Shown: positions 1 to 8,500 of the stretch, in pieces
Layout: each line of letters starts with the position of its first letter
Position numbering within the stretch: the stretch's first letter is position 1
NCBI GenBank assembly: GCA_012513395.1
Contig: JAAZCH010000006.1
Location: 1-15,991 of the forward strand
Source: Tissierellia bacterium
Lineage (GTDB): Bacteria; Bacillota_A; Clostridia; Tissierellales; Peptoniphilaceae
Direction of reading: 5' to 3'
Length of the DNA stretch: 15,991 nt
Program-made: the position numbers and the translations under genes
Notes under the pieces: model-generated
Told to the model about the DNA's origin: nothing
The model's database searches: none
The model's input: the letters and a program-made list of their open reading frames with translations, nothing else

Positions 1-1
1 A

Positions 2-433
2 AATGAAGGTTTTAAAACACGAGAACAGCTAGAAAAAGCTATCCATGAAAAAGCTACTGAAGTTCAAAATCTTCTTACAGAAAATAAAGAAATAGAAAAA
101 CTTATAGAAGTAAAAAAGAAGATTATGGAGAACCGCTATACCATAGAACAATATAAAGAAATCCATAAATATGCTAAGTCACACCCTGAAGACAAGGCCT
201 TCATTAATGAATATACCCCTCAACTTATGCTTTATAAAAAGGCAGTTGCTGAAAGTTTTAAGGACTCTAATGTTCTACCCACCACCAAGCAAATATATGT
301 AGACCTTGAAAAACTTCATACAAAAAAAGAGTCCCTCATTGAGAAACTCAATCAATCCCGCCAAGAGCAGGATAGGCTATATCAGTATAAGAAAAATTAT
401 GATAACTATATGGGAAAAGAGGTTGAACGATAA
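2..433 (+). CDS. C-terminal part of a relaxase/mobilization protein (5' end outside window)
   Basis: An open frame runs without a stop from the first bases of the window to TAA at 431-433. The ATG at 125 is internal and not a credible start. The visible 143 residues are charged, helical and coiled-coil-like, with a stretch reading LPTTKQIYVDLEKLHTKKES followed by a Lys/Tyr/Asn-rich end. This resembles the C-terminal tail of MobA/VirD2-type relaxases of Tn1549-like and other clostridial ICEs, which nick oriT and pilot the strand in conjugation. The catalytic N-terminal region (Tyr and HxH motifs) is not in the window, so the call rests on the tail and on the RadC-like ICE gene at the other edge. 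It is convergent with the cysteine desulfurase gene, with stop codons 10 bp apart. An alternative is another coiled-coil ICE protein. Confidence 0.6.
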   Translation, partial: NEGFKTREQLEKAIHEKATEVQNLLTENKEIEKLIEVKKKIMENRYTIEQYKEIHKYAKSHPEDKAFINEYTPQLMLYKKAVAESFKDSNVLPTTKQIYVDLEKLHTKKESLIEKLNQSRQEQDRLYQYKKNYDNYMGKEVER

Positions 434-456
434 GAAATGCTCTCTACCTCTTTTTT
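415..456. terminator. Possible bidirectional terminator between convergent genes
   Basis: The arms AAAAGAGGT (415-423) and ACCTCTTTT (446-454) are perfect complements, followed by T up to 456. On the minus strand the same hairpin also ends in a short T-run. It overlaps the last codons of both convergent genes. The 22-base loop is long, so the structure is only moderately convincing. Confidence 0.35.
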
Positions 457-1601
457 ACTATCTTTACAATACTATTAGCTATTTCATTTACTTCTTTTTT
501 TGTGTTTTTACTACTTAAAGAAATTCTGATAGTGCCTCTTGCATAATTTTTTGGTACATCAATAGCTTCGATTACATGTGAAATATTTGTATTTCCTCCA
601 TCACAAGCTGAGCCTGTAGAAATACATATTCCCATAAGATCTAGTCTATGCAATATCATTTCACCATCATTATCTTTTATAGAAATATTAATATTGCCTG
701 GTATCCTTTTTCCCCCACCGTTAATCTTATATTCTACTTCATAGTCATCTAATATTTCATAAAAAGCAGACTCTAACTCTTTCAAATATATAGTACTATC
801 ATATAGTTTGTCACAGTTTTTCTTTAAAGCTACAGCCATACCTACTATATATGCAACATTTTCAGTTCCGGCTCTAAGTTTATTTTCTTGTGAACCTCCT
901 TCTATTAAACTTCTAACTTTTGTGCCGTTTTTAATATAAAGAAATCCTATCCCTTTTGGTCCATTGAACTTATGAGCAGAGGCAGATAATAAATCAATCT
1001 TTAAGTCTTGAACATCTATCTCTAGATGACCTAATGCTTGAACAGCATCAGTATGAAATAGAATTCCTTCATCATGAGCAATTCTACTCATCTCTTTTAT
1101 GTTTTGTATAGTACCTATCTCATTATTTGCCATCATTATAGAAACTAATCTATCTTTTTTATCAATTGCTTTTTTTAATTCTTCAAGACAAATATATCCA
1201 TTTGTATCAGCTTCTAAGTATTTCACTCTACAACCAAATTCCTTCATTGTTTCACATGGTTTTAATACTGCTAAATGCTCTATATTACTTGTAATAATTC
1301 CTTTTTTTTCTTTTGAAAAAAGCATTATTCCCTTTATCGCCCAATTATTACTTTCTGTACCGCCAGATGTAAAAAAAATCTCCTCAGGAGAAGCATTTAT
1401 ACAAGCTGCTATAGTATTTCTAGCTTCAATCAAAGCCTTTTTACTTTTTCTAGAAAAAGAATATGGTTGTGATACATTGCTATATTCCTCAAGAAGGAAT
1501 GGCTTCATAGCTTCTAATGCCTCTTCATCTAGAATACTTGTTGCTGCATTATCAGCATAAATTAGACTATTTTTAATGTTCAAATAGATCACAGCCCTCA
1601 T
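444..1601 (-). CDS. Cysteine desulfurase (NifS/IscS/DndA-like), last gene of the BREX operon
   Basis: This is a PLP-dependent class V aminotransferase-fold enzyme of 385 aa, expected to take sulfur from L-cysteine as a persulfide for transfer to an acceptor. Visible motifs in order are YADNAAT near the N-terminus, SGGTESNN (about 79-86), the PLP-stacking His in NIEH (109), HTDAVQ (Asp185/Gln188), the PLP lysine in SAHKFNGPKG (Lys211) and the catalytic cysteine in STGSAC (Cys333). All key residues are present, so it should be active. The ATG at 1601 is chosen because GAGGAA (1609-1614) lies 7 bases before it. A TTG at 1583 and an upstream ATG at 1637 are alternatives. It overlaps the 66-aa gene, implying translational coupling to the BREX operon. 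By analogy with DndA/SspA it may supply sulfur to BrxP; housekeeping Fe-S or tRNA thiolation is the alternative role. Confidence 0.9.
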   Translation of the reverse strand: MRAVIYLNIKNSLIYADNAATSILDEEALEAMKPFLLEEYSNVSQPYSFSRKSKKALIEARNTIAACINASPEEIFFTSGGTESNNWAIKGIMLFSKEKKGIITSNIEHLAVLKPCETMKEFGCRVKYLEADTNGYICLEELKKAIDKKDRLVSIMMANNEIGTIQNIKEMSRIAHDEGILFHTDAVQALGHLEIDVQDLKIDLLSASAHKFNGPKGIGFLYIKNGTKVRSLIEGGSQENKLRAGTENVAYIVGMAVALKKNCDKLYDSTIYLKELESAFYEILDDYEVEYKINGGGKRIPGNINISIKDNDGEMILHRLDLMGICISTGSACDGGNTNISHVIEAIDVPKNYARGTIRISLSSKNTKKEVNEIANSIVKIVKKR

Positions 1602-1773
1602 CTTTAAATTCCTCAATCTTATCCTTAAGCTCCTCAACTGTTGTATCTAAAAAATCAGAAAGGCAATCTATACAATAAAATGTATTCACACTCTCTCCGA
1701 GTAGTTTTTTATTAATGCCAATCGTATTCTTATCAAGATTTTCTTTTAAGCATGCTATACATTTATTTATCAT
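1573..1773 (-). CDS. Small CxxC/CxxC protein, possible zinc ribbon or sulfur/iron carrier
   Basis: I do not recognise this 66-aa protein as a named family. It has CIAC at residues 5-8 and CIDC at 34-37, a CX2C-X25-CX2C arrangement that suggests one bound Zn or Fe-S centre. An acidic helix follows (about 40-60), with a lone Cys61 near the end. The ATG at 1773 follows AAAGGAAATATACT, a good ribosome binding site 8 bases away. The gene overlaps the end of brxL by 11 bp, and its own end lies inside the start of the cysteine desulfurase gene. It is therefore almost certainly co-translated with both. Context suggests a partner of the desulfurase (sulfur acceptor or Fe-S scaffold) or a metal-binding subunit. 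This is inference from position and cysteines only. Confidence 0.75.
   Translation of the reverse strand: MINKCIACLKENLDKNTIGINKKLLGESVNTFYCIDCLSDFLDTTVEELKDKIEEFKDEGCDLFEH
1609..1614 (-). promoter_or_regulatory. Ribosome binding site deciding the cysteine desulfurase start
   Basis: GAGGAA on the minus strand lies 7 bases before the ATG at 1601, inside the 3' end of the 66-aa gene. It supports 1601 over the longer ATG start at 1637 and the TTG at 1583. Confidence 0.6.
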
Positions 1774-3214
1774 AGTATATTTCCTTTATAGTAAATTTAG
1801 GTATATCCTTTCCCTTAAACTCCTTATCCAGTATACCTAGTTGCTTCTTTATTACATATCTCATTTTTGTTGCAGGTTTTAAACAATAACGATTGAAATC
1901 TAAAACATTTACTTCTTCTGCTGAGCGGGCATTGGGATATAAAAGCTTTAAATACGCTGTTGCAATTCTTTTTACGGCTTCCGTATCTCTTGTATCAGCT
2001 CTATCTGGGACTTCTATTAAATCATCAACAATAACCCTATAACTAGGATCTTCTCTAAGCATGTGAAGTATTGTACAAAAATATTCAGAATTTAATGCCC
2101 AACCTGATATTTTTAAATCATCATGCATCCTTGGTATATCCCAACCCTTAATAAAACCATGAAACCTATCAATTAAAGCACTTTCATGAAAAGCTAAAGG
2201 TAACTCTTCAAACATATTCTCATAAATATTCCAATTATCACTACTAATATTCCCTAATAAAATAATTCCAGCGTCTGCAGTTCCTTCATAATCACCTACA
2301 GTATAAACACCTGATTCCATATAACCCTTTAACGCTGCTCTCATCTCATCTACATCTGCAAACGAAATAGTTTGCACCTCATCTAAAGCAATAAAATCAT
2401 TACCTGATACAAGCCCTGGCTTTCGTTTGCTAATATCATAAAACATCTTTGCTCTACTCATAACTCCACCTGAAGATAACCATCCAAATTTACTTACTCT
2501 TCCAAATAAATAAGATTTTCCAGTTCCTTTTGGAGCTAACTCAATAAGATTTAATCTTTTTTCTACAAATGGTAATAAACGAGTCAACATCGTCAATTTT
2601 TGATTTCTGCTTTCATACCCATTCGCATTATAATCTATAGCCCCTAATAAAATATCTATCCATTCATCTGTTGTAAAATCAGAACGTAAATCTTTATAGT
2701 AATCTAAATCAATAATATAGGGACAAAAATCTTGAAAATTAGTTAGTTTTATTTTCCCTTTCAATTTCAGTTCATCATCTGGAAATCTATATCCTAGCTC
2801 AACTATTCCCCAAGTTTCGTTACCTTTAACCAAATACTCTTTACAATTATCCCACACGTTGGACTCTATAATTGTTTCTTTGTTAGTTAATCCATATTCT
2901 GGTAAAGCAAATGATATTTCTTGATTTTTAATGTCTATATCCACAGAAATTTTAGCAAGCAATTTAACTCTCTCATTTTCTACAACTATACGATCTTTAA
3001 TACTTATCCATTCATCCTTTTTGGGTAAATAAGTGTCTATGAAGTTCGAAATTTCAGTATAATCAAAGTCCCCATTTTCATTTTGAAATTCATGCAAAAG
3101 CCAATCTCTTAAAAAAGAGGGTAAACTAAGAGCTGAAAAAAAATTACTTTTTTTCAAATCTTTATATACTACCATTTCATCAAAATATTCTCTTAATTTC
3201 ACTTGTGTTTCCAC
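1763..3214 (-). CDS. brxL: BrxL, short BREX AAA+ Lon-related protein
   Basis: 483 aa. An N-terminal region (about 1-200) precedes an AAA+ ATPase core. The core has Walker A APKGTGKS (227-234), Walker B FIALDE (274-279), a sensor-like asparagine in ILLGN (322) and an arginine-finger-like LIDRFHG (348-354). These match the BrxL/Lon-related family of BREX systems. BREX-1 BrxL, as I recall it, is close to 680 aa and carries a C-terminal Lon-protease-like domain. This protein stops soon after the AAA+ lid and lacks it, as in the shorter BrxL subfamily. The start is GTG, preceded 8 bases upstream by AAGGAGGG, which overlaps the pglZ stop. It lies 14 bp after pglZ and overlaps the 66-aa gene by 11 bp. 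BrxL forms DNA-binding ring assemblies in characterised systems and is needed for phage exclusion in some of them; the role here is inferred. Confidence 0.9.
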   Translation of the reverse strand: METQVKLREYFDEMVVYKDLKKSNFFSALSLPSFLRDWLLHEFQNENGDFDYTEISNFIDTYLPKKDEWISIKDRIVVENERVKLLAKISVDIDIKNQEISFALPEYGLTNKETIIESNVWDNCKEYLVKGNETWGIVELGYRFPDDELKLKGKIKLTNFQDFCPYIIDLDYYKDLRSDFTTDEWIDILLGAIDYNANGYESRNQKLTMLTRLLPFVEKRLNLIELAPKGTGKSYLFGRVSKFGWLSSGGVMSRAKMFYDISKRKPGLVSGNDFIALDEVQTISFADVDEMRAALKGYMESGVYTVGDYEGTADAGIILLGNISSDNWNIYENMFEELPLAFHESALIDRFHGFIKGWDIPRMHDDLKISGWALNSEYFCTILHMLREDPSYRVIVDDLIEVPDRADTRDTEAVKRIATAYLKLLYPNARSAEEVNVLDFNRYCLKPATKMRYVIKKQLGILDKEFKGKDIPKFTIKEIYYDK

Positions 3215-3222
3215 TATAATAT

Positions 3223-3230
3223 CCCTCCTT
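3223..3230 (-). promoter_or_regulatory. Strong ribosome binding site for the GTG start of brxL
   Basis: AAGGAGGG on the minus strand overlaps the pglZ stop codon and lies 8 bases from the GTG at 3214. It fixes a non-ATG start and couples brxL translation to pglZ. Confidence 0.8.
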
Positions 3231-5517
3231 AAAATAATTTTCTTGTAGCAAATCCTTCTTTTTCTGCCTCAAATTCTAAATCATCTTGCAGTAAATTGTT
3301 TCCACTATAGACTTCTACCTTATATTTCATAGCTTTGTTTAAATCAGGCAAATTAACTTGAAAAGTTTGATTATCCTCAGTAATAGTTTTATACATAGTG
3401 CCATTAATCCTCACTTTTACATCATGAATTTTATATGTAGAATAGAACCTAATGAATGCATTTTTATCCCTTACTGAGAATTTGATTTTTTTAGTAATCA
3501 TTGTAATTTCAATATTATCTTTTTTAGGGGTTATTTCAATAATAGGAATCAAAACTTCTTCTAAAGATGCTCCTCCATGAACTTCTACATCAGATTTTCT
3601 TCCACCTCTAAATCTATCATAATTTGCTAGTATCCAATAATCATTTTCTTCTATTGCGAAATCAGGTTTTTCATCGATTTCATTTTTAGGACAACATCTT
3701 CCTGAGTGTTCTCCTTTAGTTTGCATTTCCCATTTATTTTCATTTTTATTGATTACAGCTAGTCTACTAGCACCATGGTCAGAAATTATTACTACTCTAT
3801 CATATTTTCCCTGATTGAGGTCTGAATGTATTCTTTTTATTATATTTTCTATAACTTCTAATTCACCAATTAAATGTATTGGTAGTTTTGTATTCTCATA
3901 ATTATATCCATTAATTCCATTATGTTTTATATCATCTAAATCTTTAATTCCTTTTTTTCCGCCAATCAACTTACTTCCTTTTGAGAAAAAGTATTCGACA
4001 AAATCTTTATTATACCTTGTTAAAGATGGTAATTCACATACACAGACTGTTATTACTGTCAATAAATTATTTTCCTTGCATTTTTCTGTTATGTAACTTA
4101 AAAATTCAACACCTAAAGCATCTATAAAATACAGTGCTGTATTTTCTCTTTCTATTTCTTCAATCTTTGATGATCGAGCTGGCAATAAGTTGAATTCTCT
4201 TTCCAAAGCTTGTTTCTCAACAAGTTCTTTGAACTCTGGAAATATTTTATTTGCTACTTTTTGATATTTATATTTTTGAAAATATTCATCTAGTAAGCCA
4301 TTATCAAACCAAAATGGACTTAAGTAATAAAATAAGTCTAGATAAACTTTTTCTAAAATTTCTAATATCTCTTTTTCATTAGAATCATCTGCGTTTTTAT
4401 CTAGATATTCAAAAATTAGTTGTTTTTCCTCTTCTGTTATATCTGTTAAGAAATATATAATATCTTCACCTTTACTTTTTATTATATTGCAATAAGCATT
4501 TGTCTCTTTTGCATTCTTGCCCCATGCTTCCAATAGCTGTTTCCTTTCATTATACTTATCCCAAAAGTCTTTGGATTTATAGTCAAATTGTTCATCTAAT
4601 AGACACCTATATATATTTCTTTCAAGCTCATTTTCACTTTTAGAATTTCTCACAGCTTTACATAGACACCAATTGTTTTCTACTCCAAATAATTTTAGTG
4701 CAATAAAATATACCCATCTTTTGTTTTCATCATAATATTTCCAGTTACTTGCAAAGTTATCTAATCCATTACAAGAACCAAAGATTTTTGAAATACAAGA
4801 ATACCAAGATCCATACATATTTATTTTTTCTAGTGCATTTATCCACTGTTCATATGAGCCCATGCCTTCGTCTAGTAAATTTGTTCTATCATCTTTACTG
4901 CATAAAACTTTAAATGGACTATCTTGTTCAATAATATTGTATATAGCATGCTTATAATTATCTTTATTTTTTTTAGTATTGATATAAATTTTATCAACAT
5001 CATAACTCTCAATTGCATTAGCTAAATTTTCAATTCCTACTACATGAATTTGATTTTCAGGAATAAATTTGGAATCTTTTACAAAAACTAAGTCTGGGGT
5101 TCTTGTAGTCTTACTCTCAACATTATAAATCAATCTTTTTAGTCTTCCATCAGATACCTGAAGATTTCTATCACATTGATAACAGATTACAATAACCTTA
5201 TTATTAAAAGATGAGTGTAACACATGATTTAAAAACCAACTAACTTCATCATTACCCTTCAACTTCAAATATGTTGAAATTTCCGTTAAAAAGATACTCT
5301 TATCAAGCATAGATAAATCATTAAGTAATTTATCTATGCTTGGATTTTCATCGTCCGTTGAGTATTTAGATACATCTAAAAAGATATTTTCTCCTACTTT
5401 AAAGTGCTTCTTAAAAACTTTTAAGTATTCTATATCGTTTATATTGATAACTCTGGGATGATTATCTGATTTATTAAGATACGCTTCTACTCTTTTAATG
5501 CATTCATTTAAATTCAT
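3229..5517 (-). CDS. pglZ: PglZ, BREX alkaline-phosphatase-fold protein
   Basis: 762 aa. The C-terminal part holds a PglZ domain of the alkaline phosphatase superfamily, about residues 460-665. It has ALYFIDALG (metal-ligand Asp466), LPSLTRYNK (candidate nucleophile Thr500), VVIISDHGA (Asp580/His581) and EVHGGASLEEVLIPII (His647), the usual PglZ ending motif. A small beta-rich tail of about 90 aa follows. The N-terminal 450 residues are mixed alpha/beta and helical without a motif I can name. PglZ is the signature protein of all BREX systems; biochemical work on relatives suggests metal-dependent nuclease or phosphatase activity. The ATG at 5517 is preferred over the in-frame GTG at 5523, because AGGGGG lies 7 bases before the ATG and is too close to the GTG. 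The gene sits about 10 bp from brxC, and the ribosome binding site overlaps the brxC stop. Confidence 0.93.
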   Translation of the reverse strand: MNLNECIKRVEAYLNKSDNHPRVININDIEYLKVFKKHFKVGENIFLDVSKYSTDDENPSIDKLLNDLSMLDKSIFLTEISTYLKLKGNDEVSWFLNHVLHSSFNNKVIVICYQCDRNLQVSDGRLKRLIYNVESKTTRTPDLVFVKDSKFIPENQIHVVGIENLANAIESYDVDKIYINTKKNKDNYKHAIYNIIEQDSPFKVLCSKDDRTNLLDEGMGSYEQWINALEKINMYGSWYSCISKIFGSCNGLDNFASNWKYYDENKRWVYFIALKLFGVENNWCLCKAVRNSKSENELERNIYRCLLDEQFDYKSKDFWDKYNERKQLLEAWGKNAKETNAYCNIIKSKGEDIIYFLTDITEEEKQLIFEYLDKNADDSNEKEILEILEKVYLDLFYYLSPFWFDNGLLDEYFQKYKYQKVANKIFPEFKELVEKQALEREFNLLPARSSKIEEIERENTALYFIDALGVEFLSYITEKCKENNLLTVITVCVCELPSLTRYNKDFVEYFFSKGSKLIGGKKGIKDLDDIKHNGINGYNYENTKLPIHLIGELEVIENIIKRIHSDLNQGKYDRVVIISDHGASRLAVINKNENKWEMQTKGEHSGRCCPKNEIDEKPDFAIEENDYWILANYDRFRGGRKSDVEVHGGASLEEVLIPIIEITPKKDNIEITMITKKIKFSVRDKNAFIRFYSTYKIHDVKVRINGTMYKTITEDNQTFQVNLPDLNKAMKYKVEVYSGNNLLQDDLEFEAEKEGFATRKLF
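5304..5342. repeat. Perfect 15-bp inverted repeat inside pglZ
   Basis: CAAGCATAGATAAAT (5304-5318) is the exact reverse complement of ATTTATCTATGCTTG (5328-5342), with a 9-base loop. It encodes SIDKLLNDLSMLDK in PglZ about 175-215 bases after the start codon. It would form a stable mRNA hairpin. No T-run follows directly, so it is not a normal terminator. Confidence 0.8.
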
Positions 5518-5524
5518 AACCACA

Positions 5525-5530
5525 CCCCCT
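5525..5530 (-). promoter_or_regulatory. Ribosome binding site deciding the pglZ start
   Basis: AGGGGG on the minus strand lies 7 bases from the ATG at 5517 but only 1 base from the upstream GTG at 5523, so it favours the ATG. It overlaps the TAG stop codon of brxC. Confidence 0.7.
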
Positions 5531-8500
5531 AATTATCTTTTATAATTTCAATTCCCACTACCATATTATCTTTTATCAGTCTCTTTAGATAATGTTTTAC
5601 ATTTTTTTCATCCATTGCCTCTATTTTGTCAAGTGCTTTATCAGAGCCCGTCTCATTATATTCAGCTTCTGCCATTGCTCTTAATTTACTATCTACAGAT
5701 GGATTTCCATACCAATCATTAGGTGAGATATTTCCCATCGCATTGGTTAAATAATCTTTAACCTTTTCTATGTCAGTTAGTATTACAGCATAGTCCTTTA
5801 TAAATTTATTTTTAAATATATTATCTCTTTCTTCTCGACTTGAAAGCCTATCAAAATAGTCAGTTTTCGATAGATAATCTATTGCTTTTTCAATAGCCTG
5901 ACTATTAGGATGCCTTTCATTTATTGTTGCAAAATTTTCCTTAGCAAAATTAAATTCTTTATCTGGAACCATATATAATATTGGCATCTTATATTTTTCA
6001 GACCATTCCTTAGGAGAAGTAGTATTAGTTTTCTCATACCACATATCTTTTAATTGCTTATTTCGACTTTCTGCTAAATATCTATCTATATGCCCTTGAA
6101 CAGTGGACTGATAGTCAGACTTATTTTGAATATCAAATTGCCCTCTTGGTATAGTGGAAAAAATCTCTTTAATATCCATGTCAGTAAAGTTGTAATCTTT
6201 ATTATCTAGAAAAAAACTACATACTTTTTTAAACATTTCAACTTGATTATTATAAAAAACCTGAAATTTAGCACCATCAGCTCTTATCAAATTTAAAAAG
6301 TTATCTTTTTGAGAATCTAAAATTGTAGCCGATCGCTTAACCTTATATAACATCTCCATAAAATCAGCAAGATCACCCCAATTATTTTGTGCATATTTAT
6401 AGGAAATCTTTATGTTATCACTTATCTGACACCACTCGCTTACTGTTTCATCAAATGTTTTATTTTTATTAATAATTTTATTACTTTCTGATACTATTTT
6501 ATATTCTAAAATAACCTCAGAAATTTTTTGCTTTGCAGTTTCCATGTTCCAAACCCAAGTTGCAGCATCAGCATCAAATCTTTTCCTTACCTCATTAATA
6601 TATTGTCCATTGTCTTGAATGTCATTTGCCAGTTCGATCAATAATCCACTTTCAAAAGTTTTTAAATATATTTCCATACCTTTTTGACAATTCTCAACAT
6701 TAACAAACTTACTTAGTTTAAAATCTAAATTTTTATTTTTCAAACATAATTTACCTATAGCTAAGGCAATATCACTATCTGTCAAATCATCTTCATAATT
6801 TTCATTGTTAGCAATGCCTACAAAATAATCTATAAGCTTATTTAGTTCGATTCTTTCATTTTCTGGTACTTGTTCCTCTACTACATATTTCAAACACCAT
6901 AATGGAAAAGATAACTCTTTCATCTTTTGACGAATTCTTTCTCTTGTTGCCTCTATAGAAGTACAGGATGTTTCTGGAATTTTAAACACTTTTGAAGCTG
7001 CTTGATTAAAAGCTTTTTCTTCTTTTGTCATAGTAACAATATATTTTTCGTTATATCTCATTGATGGTGTGTTTTGCAATCTTATAACATCAGAAACCAT
7101 ATCTTTAATTTTATCTACCGTTAATACATCATTTCTTAAGCCATCACTCCAAGTATAAGTTTCGTCTGCATATTCTTTTAAAACAAATCCTAATGTAAAA
7201 GCTGTAAGGTTACATGGCATAAAGCCAAATGGAGTTCTCTTTAGTTCGTTATAAATTTCGCTTATTGATACTCTACCATCTTTTTTAAATGACTCAGATA
7301 TTATCTCTTCAACCTTTATTTTAATCTTAGATATTAATAAATATGGTGACTTCTCCCAATATTTTTCTATTCCCCAAGCATCTTTACCAATAAATTCTAT
7401 AAGTCGTTTATTGTATTGAGCTGAAGTTTTTTGTTCAATACCATATTCAACACCTCTGGGTAAAGAATTAGCCATCCACATAGTATCAGTAACAGGTAGA
7501 CCTGTCTCAAGACTCTGTCTATAATTTTTTTTGTTTATTTCTTTTAATAAGTTATATAACTGTTCTAATCCCATGACTCTTTCGCCATTTTGTTTTTCTT
7601 TTGTATATACAATAAATTCTCCATTCCCAAGGTTGTTTTTCCATTTTTCTAACACTTCTTGAGCATTTTCTAAATGTTGATCCGCCTGCTTCGGATCCTT
7701 ATTTCTTTGGTAACGTGCATTAGCTATAGCCTCAACATATTGCTCATATAAATCTAACCCCATAGGATTTGTTGATGTATCAATAAAAATAATATCGTAG
7801 CTATTATCTTTTAATGCTTCAGATATTTTTTCAGATATCAATCTGCTTTCAGCATCATTTTTTGCAAAAGATACAACGGCAGAAAGCTTATTATCATCAT
7901 CTTTCTTCTGTCCTCTTATTTTATTTATTGTAGATTTAAAATCATTTTCAGCAACATATTCAATATCATATCGTAATCGTAAAGCTCCTGTTAAATTTAA
8001 TAATGTACTTAATTCACCATCTTTAATTAGCTTAGAAGTATTTTCAGTTCTTACACTTTCTTTTATACTATCAATAGCAGCTGTATCAACAACGTTTTTA
8101 TAAGCACAATATTGATATTTCCCAGCCCCTAGTGGTTGTTTATAGATAATTTTATCTGTTACCAATTTATTCGCTATAGATGATGGTGCACCAACATCCA
8201 AATCTGAACCTTCAAAAATATTATCTATATTTTGTTCATTAGCAATAAATAGCTCTACAGTATCTCCTACTTGTTGCGAAATTGCTTGTAATAACAAAAC
8301 AGCTTTTAATACTCTCTTTTCATCTCTATCTAGTTGCTGAGTAGATGAACGTCCATAGCAATCAAGTATAGATCGTATTTCTGGCGATAAATCCTCTTTG
8401 CCTTTTCCATAAAAGAAATCCCATAGCATGTCTACAGTAAGAAATGGATTATCATCATATGGGCTACAATTTTTTATAAACCATTGAAAACCTTTAATTT

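Noticed and set aside
306..518. Small frame overlapping the relaxase end and running into the desulfurase gene
   Set aside because: It is in another frame of a real gene, has low-complexity Phe/Tyr-rich content and no ribosome binding site.
1099..1560. Plus-strand open frame opposite the cysteine desulfurase
   Set aside because: It has no ribosome binding site and lies antisense to a gene with all catalytic motifs; similar antisense frames at 10821-11126, 13412-13666, 14472-14660 and 14903-15166 are rejected for the same reason.
7679..7697. Inverted repeat GATCCG/CGGATC inside brxC
   Set aside because: Only 6 bp with a 7-base loop in a coding region; expected by chance in a gene this long.
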